Assembly (NCBI GenBank): GCA_964598695.1
Contig: CAZRDB010000170.1
Coordinates: forward strand, 1 to 11,101
Reading direction: 5' to 3'
From: CAZRDB01 sp964598695
Lineage (GTDB): Bacteria; Armatimonadota; Zipacnadia; UBA1398
Length of the DNA: 11,101 bases
Below are positions 6,023 to 11,101 of the stretch, piece by piece (position 1 is the stretch's first letter; each line of letters begins with the position of its first letter). Position numbers and translations under genes: made by a program. Under the pieces are notes generated by a model that saw only the letters and a program-made list of their open reading frames with translations, was not told the origin of the DNA and did not search any database.

Positions 6023-7975
6023 TCAGCCCGCGGACGGTGTGCTGTCATCGCCCGTGGCATTCTGGCTGAGGTTGATGGGCGCCCACGTGCCGACCGGCGT
6101 GGCCCAGATCTCCGTATTGCCGGAGATGTTGGAGCGCCAGGTGACGAAGGCGCCGTCGGGGCTGAGCGACGGCTGGACGGTCGCGTAGGTGCTCGGCTGC
6201 GGGTTCCACGGACCCGCGTCGGTGCCCGAGGTGGCCGCGACGAAGACCTGGGATACCCCCTTGCGGTTGCTGGAGAAGGCGACCAGCGAGCCATCGGCGC
6301 TCAGCGAGGGCTCGAGGTTGGAGGTGCCTTGCGCGGTGAGGCGCGTGACCCCGCTCTCGGTGCCCGCGGTCGAAGCGAGCGCCAAGTGGTAGCCGCCCCA
6401 GCGCGAGGTGACGAAAGCGACGAGGCTGCCGTCGGCGCTGAGCGAAGGATCGAGGTCCTGCCCGGTCGAGCTGGTGACACGGACCATCGAGACCTCGGTG
6501 CCGGTCGTGCTGGCGATGTAGATGTCGGCGGCGCCATTGCGCCGCGAGACCCAGGCGACCTTGCTGCCGTCGGCGTTGAGGCAGGGCGCCAGGTCGTCGG
6601 TGGGCGCGTTGGAGATCCGGACGACGCCGGATTCCGTCCCGCTCGTCGAGGCGACGTAGATCTCGTTGTTGCCGCTGCGCTTGCTGACCCAGGCGACCTT
6701 GGCGCCGTCGCCGCTCAGGGCGGGCGCGGTGTCAGCCAGGGCGCTGTTCGAGATGCGGATGGGCGTGCCGCCGCTCGCCGAGCCGACGTAGACGTCGCCC
6801 AGCGGGTCCTTCGAGCTGACCCAGGCGACGGTGGAGCCGTCGGCGCTGATCGATGGGGCGGTGTCCCGGTACGTGGTCCCCGTTGTCAGGAGCACGGTTC
6901 CCCCGGTGCCGTCGTAGCGCTTCACCGCGATGTTGCGGTCGGTGCCGGCCTGCGTGCACCACGCCACGTAGGGGCCGGCCGTGTCGCTCACGCTGCCGAC
7001 GTCGAAGGTGACGTCCAGCTCGGCCGTGCCGCAGCTCGAGGCGACGGTTACCACGCCGGTGTACTGGCCTGGCGCGAGGCCCGTCCGGTCGGCCACGACC
7101 TCGATCGTCGCGTTGCCCGAGCCGGAGGCCTGGCTGACCTTCAGCCAACTGTGGCTGGGTGTCGCGGTCCACTGCATGGTGCCGGCGCCGGTGTTGGTGA
7201 TCGTCAGACTGCGCGCGAACGCGCCGTTCTGGAGCATCGCGCTGGTCGGGGAGATCGAGAGCGCGCCAACGCCGACGGTTGCGCGCGCGACCTTGAGCGA
7301 CTCTGTCTCCTTGGCGGTGATCGACGCCGTGCCCGTGCCGTTCGCCGTCACGACCCCGCCCGAGGTCACGGGGAACAGGGCCGCGTTGCTCGAGGTGAAC
7401 TGCCACGTGGCCGCTGAGGTGAGGACCACGGCGCCGGTCCTGTCGTACGCGGTCGGGACCAGCGTGACCGAGGCTCCCGCCGAGACGGCCGTCGCCGCGG
7501 GCGTGAGGGTCACGCGGGTGATGGTGGACTTCAGTGTGATGGTCACGTTGGCGTTGACCCCGTTGCGGATCGCGGTCGAGGTCTGGCCGCTCGCCAGGGC
7601 CGTGCCGGTTCCGTCTGTCGAGGCGTGCGCCGTGACGGTGTTGACGACGGTCCATCCCGCAGTGATCCCGGTGATCGTCGTCGTCGGGCTCGCCTTGGTG
7701 AGGATCCGCTCGGCAAGCACGGTCGTGCCGCGCTTGACGACCACCTTGATGCTCTGGGTCGCGGCCGGGATCAGCTCGGCCGAAGCCTCGGGGAACCGCA
7801 CGGTGAACGTCAGGCCGCCGTCGCCGACGCCATCGGGGCCGACGGCGCCGCCCTCGGGCGCGGTCGGAAGCCCGCCCAGGTCGGAGCCGCAGCCGACGAG
7901 GGCGGCCAGCGACAGGATCGAGAAGCCCACGGCCAACCAGAGCCCGAGGGGGCTCCGATGGAGGTTGCGGGTCAT
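6023..7975 (-). CDS. Lipoprotein with Ig-like/BACON-like modules and six-blade PD40 propeller
   Basis: The 650-residue protein begins with a lipoprotein signal whose lipobox is LVGC, with C29 as the lipidated residue. Modules in order: a beta region at about 54-150 resembling the leading module of many Ig-like surface proteins; a BIG2-like Ig domain at about 153-236 (RVTLTPA ... SAGASVTL ... ASITAKE); a BACON-like domain at about 238-326 (SISPTSA ... SHSWLKVS ... GQYTGVVTV); and a propeller at about 335-640. The propeller has six PD40 repeats of the form PSLSADGSLVAF at about 374, 418, 463, 510, 556 and 602, each followed by a segment like ASTSGTESGV. It probably sits at the outer membrane or surface as a binding scaffold; no catalytic domain is visible. 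ATG at 7975 is preceded by AGGGAGGT, 5 nt away, and overlaps the protease stop as ATGA. The frame stays open far upstream to 9421, but that part is antisense-like shadow of the protease reading and lacks a start signal. Confidence 0.88.
   Translation of the reverse strand: MTRNLHRSPLGLWLAVGFSILSLAALVGCGSDLGGLPTAPEGGAVGPDGVGDGGLTFTVRFPEASAELIPAATQSIKVVVKRGTTVLAERILTKASPTTTITGITAGWTVVNTVTAHASTDGTGTALASGQTSTAIRNGVNANVTITLKSTITRVTLTPAATAVSAGASVTLVPTAYDRTGAVVLTSAATWQFTSSNAALFPVTSGGVVTANGTGTASITAKETESLKVARATVGVGALSISPTSAMLQNGAFARSLTITNTGAGTMQWTATPSHSWLKVSQASGSGNATIEVVADRTGLAPGQYTGVVTVASSCGTAELDVTFDVGSVSDTAGPYVAWCTQAGTDRNIAVKRYDGTGGTVLLTTGTTYRDTAPSISADGSTVAWVSSKDPLGDVYVGSASGGTPIRISNSALADTAPALSGDGAKVAWVSKRSGNNEIYVASTSGTESGVVRISNAPTDDLAPCLNADGSKVAWVSRRNGAADIYIASTTGTEVSMVRVTSSTGQDLDPSLSADGSLVAFVTSRWGGYHLALASTAGTESGVTRLTAQGTSNLEPSLSADGSLVAFSSNRKGVSQVFVAATSGTDAGPWNPQPSTYATVQPSLSPDGAFVTWRSNISGNTEIWATPVGTWAPINLSQNATGDDSTPSAG
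6086..6862 (-). repeat. Six tandem PD40 blade repeats, 138-nt period
   Basis: The conserved CCGTCGG-like core encoding the Ala-Asp-Gly turn recurs at 6153, 6291, 6429, 6567, 6705 and 6837. Intervals are 138, 138, 138, 138 and 132 nt, that is 46 codons four times and 44 once. Flanking bases are also conserved between units, pointing to amplification by duplication within the gene. Each unit encodes one propeller blade. Confidence 0.85.
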
Positions 7976-9291
7976 GCTGCACCTCCCTGGATCACGATGA
8001 CCTCGCCGCCGGTCGGACTGGTCACGACGACGTTGACCGACCGCGTGGCGGTCAGGCCGGCCGGATCGCGGACCGTGCAGGAGACGGTGTAGGTGCCGTT
8101 CTGGGCGGGGGCGGTCCACGAGACGCTCTGGGAACCCGTGCCGAGAGTGCCGCCGCTGCACGACCAGACGTAGCTCAGCGCGTCGCCGTTGGGGTCGCTG
8201 GCGACGAGGGAGACGGTCGCTCGGACGAGCGGGGCGACCGTCGCGGGAGCGGCCGTCATTGCGGTGATGACCGGCGCCTCGTTCTGCGGGGGCGGCGTGT
8301 CGCTCCGCGCCGCGACGAAGGCCGTGTTGGTGGTCGATTCGAAGGCCGAGTAGCCCATCCAGATGTAGCCGGCGTCGCCCCAGCCCGTTCCCCAGCTGTT
8401 CTGGACACGGTAGGCCGACTTGGCGTTGTCGTAGCCCACGACGACCATCGCGTGGCCACCGAGCGAACTGCCCGAGGGCGCCGAGTAAACGTTCGAGCCG
8501 GTCCACGACATGAAGTTGCTGTAGACGGTGGCGCCGAAGACGACGGGGTTGCCGGCCGCGAGCTGGCTCTGGACCGACGTCCGGGTTCCATAGGCGACGG
8601 CCGAGAACGAGTCGATCTTGAACGTCGCCGCGTCGGTCGTGGGGTTGTTCTCGTTGCAGCCGCCGGAGGAGCCGGTCACGTCGTAGGGCACGACGGCCAG
8701 GCTCGAGCATCCGACCTCCTGGAGCACCTGCAGCGCGTGGTAGATGGAGGTGCCGTCGCCGCAAGTCCAGCTCCCCGCATAGGCCCGCCACTTCGCGCCA
8801 GCCCGCGGGTAGAGGAACGAGGGGCTCGCCTGGTGGTTGGTGGTCGAGAGGCTCGACCACTCGAGCGACCGGGCGGCCATGTACGAGGCGAGGCAGTACC
8901 CGGTGGCCCATGCCGTGCAGGAGCCCTGGCTGCCCTGGTTGCCGATCGGGGGGAAGATGCCCATCGCCCGGGCCGTGACGTCGACCAGGCCCTTGCTGTC
9001 GACGGGGGCCATGGAGGCGGTCAGGTCCACGGAACTCGGGAGCTGGTCGGGCGGGATCGGGTCGCCCGCCATCCCGACATCGGCGGTATCCTCCGGCGGC
9101 ATCTCGCGCGTACCGACGACCACCGCACTGGGGTCGAACTGCTCGGTGACCGGTGCGCCTGCCCCTCCGCCGCAGCCCATGGCCAGCATGGCGGCGAGGA
9201 GCACTCCCGCCAGCAGCCACGACCAAGCGACGTGCGGGGAGGCCGCTCGGACACCCTTGCGGGGGGTGTCGGGCCTCTCCAAGTCGATCAC
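7972..9291 (-). CDS. Papain-like (C1A) cysteine protease lipoprotein with PKD/Ig-like tail
   Basis: The 439-residue protein has an N-terminal export signal with hydrophobic core 21-38 and LAMGC, making C40 a probable lipidation site (the lipobox is slightly atypical). After a short pro-like stretch (about 45-110) comes a C1A peptidase domain at about 112-328. It has oxyanion-hole Gln119 and nucleophile Cys125 in NQGSQGSC, six residues apart as in papain; His280 in LGGHAMVVVGYD; and Asn298 in QNSWGTGWGDAGYIW. The full catalytic set is present. The residues after Cys125 are TAWA rather than the usual WAFA. Residues 338-426 form a PKD/Ig-like domain (PVITAM ... SDPNGDALSYVWS ... GTYTVSCTVRDPAG), often used for substrate or surface binding. 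The start is GTG at 9291, with GGGAAGGA just upstream at a rather short distance; no better in-frame start precedes the signal. The stop overlaps the next gene's ATG by four bases, so the two lipoproteins are made together. Activity should be extracytoplasmic. Confidence 0.9.
   Translation of the reverse strand: MIDLERPDTPRKGVRAASPHVAWSWLLAGVLLAAMLAMGCGGGAGAPVTEQFDPSAVVVGTREMPPEDTADVGMAGDPIPPDQLPSSVDLTASMAPVDSKGLVDVTARAMGIFPPIGNQGSQGSCTAWATGYCLASYMAARSLEWSSLSTTNHQASPSFLYPRAGAKWRAYAGSWTCGDGTSIYHALQVLQEVGCSSLAVVPYDVTGSSGGCNENNPTTDAATFKIDSFSAVAYGTRTSVQSQLAAGNPVVFGATVYSNFMSWTGSNVYSAPSGSSLGGHAMVVVGYDNAKSAYRVQNSWGTGWGDAGYIWMGYSAFESTTNTAFVAARSDTPPPQNEAPVITAMTAAPATVAPLVRATVSLVASDPNGDALSYVWSCSGGTLGTGSQSVSWTAPAQNGTYTVSCTVRDPAGLTATRSVNVVVTSPTGGEVIVIQGGAA
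7981..7988 (-). promoter_or_regulatory. Ribosome binding site within the protease C-terminal codons
   Basis: AGGGAGGT on the minus strand lies 5 nt before the ATG at 7975. It is read as part of the protease's final codons (Gln-Gly-Gly-Ala-Ala-stop). With the ATGA overlap it makes translational coupling very likely. Confidence 0.75.
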
Positions 9292-9420
9292 GGTCCTTCC
9301 CGCGGTCCACCGCCATCGGGTGGGCGCCAGGGCGCCTCACTCTGGGGTTATGCCATGCCGCGCAGTCTCGCCACTTCGCGAATCGCCCAAACGACCGCCC
9401 CAGGAGGCCGATTCGTGACA

Positions 9421-9453
9421 CGGCCCCGCCACCCTCCAGGGGAAGCGGGGCCG
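9421..9453 (-). terminator. GC-rich hairpin after the citrate-synthase-like gene
   Basis: CGGCCCCGC at 9421-9429 pairs perfectly with GCGGGGCCG at 9445-9453 (9 bp), around a 15-nt loop that can itself fold. It lies 27 nt past the stop at 9481 on the leftward strand. No T-run follows, so it may be an RNA-stabilising or Rho-assisted end rather than a classical intrinsic terminator. The remaining gap to 9292 has only a weak CATAAC (-10-like, minus strand, 9347-9352), so whether the protease pair has its own promoter is open. Confidence 0.5.
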
Positions 9454-9480
9454 CGACGGCTTGTGCTGCGGTCGGAGCCG

Positions 9481-10848
9481 CTACGAGGGGATCTCGTCGC
9501 CGAAGTGCTGGCGCGCGAGGGCGTACAGCTCATCCTCGCTGATCGCCGCCACGCGGCCGGCCTCGTACTCTGCCTCGATCCAGCGGAAGATCTCCTTCAC
9601 GCGGGGATCGTCCTTGGTCGGGGGCGTCTCCAGTTCGATGTTCTCCTGGAGCCAGCGGACCACGCCGGCGATCCCGCTCTTGTCGGTGATGATCACGCCG
9701 GGCGGGCGGCCGAAGATCCGCTCCGTGTCGAAGGGGTTGTAGATCTCCTCGTTCTTGAGCAGGCCGTCGGCGTGGATCCCCGCGCTGGTGACGTTGAAGG
9801 CCCGTCCGACCAGCGGGTAGCGCTGGGGGATCCGGTAGCCGATCTCCTTCTCGATATAGCGGGCCATCTCGGTGATGACGGAGTAGTCGACTCCCTCGGT
9901 CTCGCCCCACAGCATCGCGTGCTCGACGACGAGGCCCTCGAGCGGCGGGTTGCCCGTGCGCTCGCCGATCGACAGCAGCGTGCCGTTCGCGGCGCAGCAG
10001 CCGTGGAGCCAGGCCGTCGTCGCGTTGACGAGCACCTTGTGGAAGTCGTTGTGGCCGTGCCACTCGAGCCACTCCGAGGGCACGTGGGCGCGGCGGTGGA
10101 GGCAGTAGACGATCTTCGCGACGGAGCGGGGCAGCTCCGCGCCGACGTAGGGCACGCCGAAGCCCATCGTGTCGCACATCCGGATCTTCACCGGTCGGCC
10201 GTACTCCTCGGCCAGCGCCATCAGGGCGACCGAGAAGGGGACGACGAAGCCGTCGACGTCGGCCCGGGTGATGTCCTCGAAGTGGCAGCGCGGAGTGATC
10301 CCGACCTCGAGTGCGGCCCGGACGATGTCCAGGTAGGCCTCCATCGCCTCGCGCCGGGTCTTCCGCAGCTTGAGGAAGATGTGGTAGTCGGAGCAGGAGG
10401 TGAGGATCCCCGTCTCCCGGAGGCCGATCTGCTTCACCAGCTCGAAGTCGCTCTTGACGGCGCGGATCCAGCCCGTGATCTGCGGGTACTCGTGGCCCAG
10501 CTCGAGGCACTTCTCCACCGCCTCGCGGTCCTTCTTCGAGTACAGGAAGAACTCGCTCTGCCGGATCAGGCCCTTGTGGCCGGAGAGCCGGTGGAGGAAG
10601 TGGTAGAGGTCGACAATCTGCTTCACGGAGAACGGCGGCATCGACTGCTGGCCGTCGCGGAAGGTCGTGTCGGTGATCCACGTCTCCTCGGGAATCTGGG
10701 TGGGAACGCGCTCGTGGCTGAAGGGGACCTTGGGGAACTGGCTGTACGGGAAGATGTCCCGAAACAGGTTCGGCTCCTCGACGTCCTCGAGCTTGTTGGG
10801 GCGGAGGTCCTTGTAGAAGGAGCGAGTGGACTTGTCGAAATGGAGCAT
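9481..10848 (-). CDS. Re-citrate synthase-like DRE-TIM metallolyase
   Basis: This 455-residue enzyme belongs to the isopropylmalate/homocitrate/citramalate synthase superfamily. The DRE-TIM signature is DTTFRDGQQ at 60-68. The metal-binding HGHND is at 264-268, the late GERTGN motif at 295-300, and a conserved GIHADGLLK at 357-365. It lacks the C-terminal regulatory domain of LeuA. From memory of the family, the segments RQSEFFLYSKKDREAVEKCL, TSCSDYHIF, CHFEDITRAD and WHGHNDFHKVLVNATTAW match the Re-citrate synthase clade (Clostridium kluyveri type) better than LeuA or NifV. That enzyme condenses acetyl-CoA with oxaloacetate to citrate in the cytoplasm with opposite stereochemistry to the common GltA; many homologues are annotated as 2-isopropylmalate synthase. 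The ATG at 10848 is chosen for the GGTGG/AAGG Shine-Dalgarno just upstream and because residues encoded further upstream look non-coding. It stands alone, 189 nt before the protease gene. Confidence 0.87.
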   Translation of the reverse strand: MLHFDKSTRSFYKDLRPNKLEDVEEPNLFRDIFPYSQFPKVPFSHERVPTQIPEETWITDTTFRDGQQSMPPFSVKQIVDLYHFLHRLSGHKGLIRQSEFFLYSKKDREAVEKCLELGHEYPQITGWIRAVKSDFELVKQIGLRETGILTSCSDYHIFLKLRKTRREAMEAYLDIVRAALEVGITPRCHFEDITRADVDGFVVPFSVALMALAEEYGRPVKIRMCDTMGFGVPYVGAELPRSVAKIVYCLHRRAHVPSEWLEWHGHNDFHKVLVNATTAWLHGCCAANGTLLSIGERTGNPPLEGLVVEHAMLWGETEGVDYSVITEMARYIEKEIGYRIPQRYPLVGRAFNVTSAGIHADGLLKNEEIYNPFDTERIFGRPPGVIITDKSGIAGVVRWLQENIELETPPTKDDPRVKEIFRWIEAEYEAGRVAAISEDELYALARQHFGDEIPS

Positions 10849-10877
10849 GTTCGGCCACCTTCCCGCGTGACGCAGTG

Positions 10878-10892
10878 CCGGGACCGTCCCGG
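10878..10892. repeat. Perfect inverted repeat in the citrate-synthase-like leader
   Basis: CCGGGA (10878-10883) and TCCCGG (10887-10892) flank a 3-nt centre. It lies a few bases downstream of the TATAAT box, at or just after the expected transcription start, and 30 nt before the ATG. The position suits a repressor operator or a 5' RNA hairpin; neither can be chosen from sequence alone. Confidence 0.4.
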
Positions 10893-10899
10893 ATGCCGC

Positions 10900-10905
10900 A
10901 TTATA
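10900..10905 (-). promoter_or_regulatory. Consensus -10 element for the citrate-synthase-like gene
   Basis: The minus strand reads TATAAT, a perfect match to the housekeeping -10 box and striking in such GC-rich DNA. It lies 51 nt upstream of the ATG at 10848, giving a leader of about 45 nt. No clear TTGACA-like -35 is seen at 16-18 nt, so an activator may be needed or this lineage's -35 may differ. Confidence 0.55.
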
Positions 10906-10991
10906 CCGGTTCCGGCCGAACCGCAGCGCGACGGGGCCGTCGCAGCGCCCCCGGGCGCGCCCCCGCAACCGCCGCCGAGTTCCCGCGTCTT

Positions 10992-11043
10992 GCGGAAGGT
11001 GCATGGCGGGCGCCGCGTCTCCGGACGCGCAGGACCTTGCCGC
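10992..11043. other. Imperfect long hairpin near the right edge
   Basis: An outer stem (GCGG 10992-10995 plus AAGGT 10996-11000, pairing with ACCTT 11034-11038 and CCGC 11040-11043, one bulged G) encloses an inner 6-bp hairpin (11014-11019 with 11024-11029, 4-nt loop). It could be the terminator of a gene beyond the right edge, or a structured leader. Apart from this fold, 10906-11101 holds no gene or RNA I can support. Confidence 0.3.
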
Positions 11044-11101
11044 CGCGGCGCGAACGTAGGCTCCACAAGGTTGCCAACGGGATGGAACACCGACAGCAGC
11101 G

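Noticed and set aside
6086..6862. Regularly spaced repeats considered as a CRISPR array
   Set aside because: The 138-nt units are translated throughout as propeller blades, vary gradually rather than as repeat plus unique spacer, and have no leader or cas genes nearby.
5336..7417. Long plus-strand open frame across the convergent region
   Set aside because: It runs through the thioredoxin-discoidin gene in another frame, through the terminator hairpin and then antisense to the propeller lipoprotein. It has low-complexity Arg/Gly/Ala composition and no start signal.
7976..9421. Upstream extension of the propeller lipoprotein's frame to 9421, giving a protein of more than 1,100 residues
   Set aside because: The added part is Arg/Gly/Pro-rich and lies in another frame of the protease gene, which has a complete catalytic set. 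The lipoprotein signal and Shine-Dalgarno at 7975 mark the true start.
10849..11004. 52-residue N-terminal extension of the citrate-synthase-like protein
   Set aside because: The residues are Arg/Gly-rich and unlike the enzyme, they would cover the TATAAT box and dyad, and the ATG at 10848 has a suitable Shine-Dalgarno.
10906..11101. Possible tRNA or small RNA at the right edge
   Set aside because: A hairpin is present, but there is no cloverleaf, anticodon arm or T-loop consensus; only the fold itself can be supported.

Overview
The window is very GC-rich, with G/C at almost every third codon position. It carries seven complete protein genes and possibly the tail of an eighth. I see no rRNA, tRNA, insertion sequence, integrase or CRISPR array. 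Several exported or lipid-anchored proteins and a multihaem c-type cytochrome point to a diderm (Gram-negative type) bacterium. The Re-citrate-synthase-like enzyme and the many beta-propeller and Ig-like secreted proteins suggest an uncultured anaerobic or facultative lineage with a large secretome. The phylum cannot be fixed from this stretch alone.

Layout. (1) Positions 1-62 may hold the C-terminus of a rightward gene that converges on the next unit. (2) A leftward two-gene unit (2670 to 52) encodes a periplasmic TolB/WD40-like beta-propeller protein and, 6 nt after its stop codon, an exported beta-rich protein of unknown function whose Shine-Dalgarno lies over the end of the first gene. 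(3) A divergent gap of about 260 bases has a -10-like element and a small dyad. (4) A rightward three-gene unit (2931 to 5927) encodes a YegS/LCB5-type diacylglycerol/sphingosine kinase homologue, a five-haem cytochrome of the c554-like class, and an exported thioredoxin-like protein without CXXC joined to a discoidin (F5/8 type C)-like domain. Spacings are 10 nt and -1 nt. (5) A perfect 13-bp hairpin sits between the converging units. (6) A leftward pair joined by an ATGA overlap (9291 to 6023) encodes a papain-like (C1A) cysteine protease lipoprotein with a PKD/Ig-like tail, and a lipoprotein with Ig-like/BACON-like modules and a six-blade PD40 propeller made of 138-nt tandem repeats. (7) A leftward gene (10848 to 9481) encodes a DRE-TIM metallolyase most like Re-citrate synthase, preceded by a consensus TATAAT box and a dyad.

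How the parts may work together. Only the citrate-synthase-like gene has a clear metabolic assignment (acetyl-CoA plus oxaloacetate to citrate, if the assignment holds). The rest concerns the cell envelope: periplasmic electron transfer, secreted proteolysis, and propeller or Ig scaffolds for protein or glycan contact. The two most distinctive arrangements are the lipid kinase/cytochrome/thioredoxin-discoidin unit and the coupled protease/propeller lipoprotein pair. I found no firm evidence of a defence system or a mobile element.
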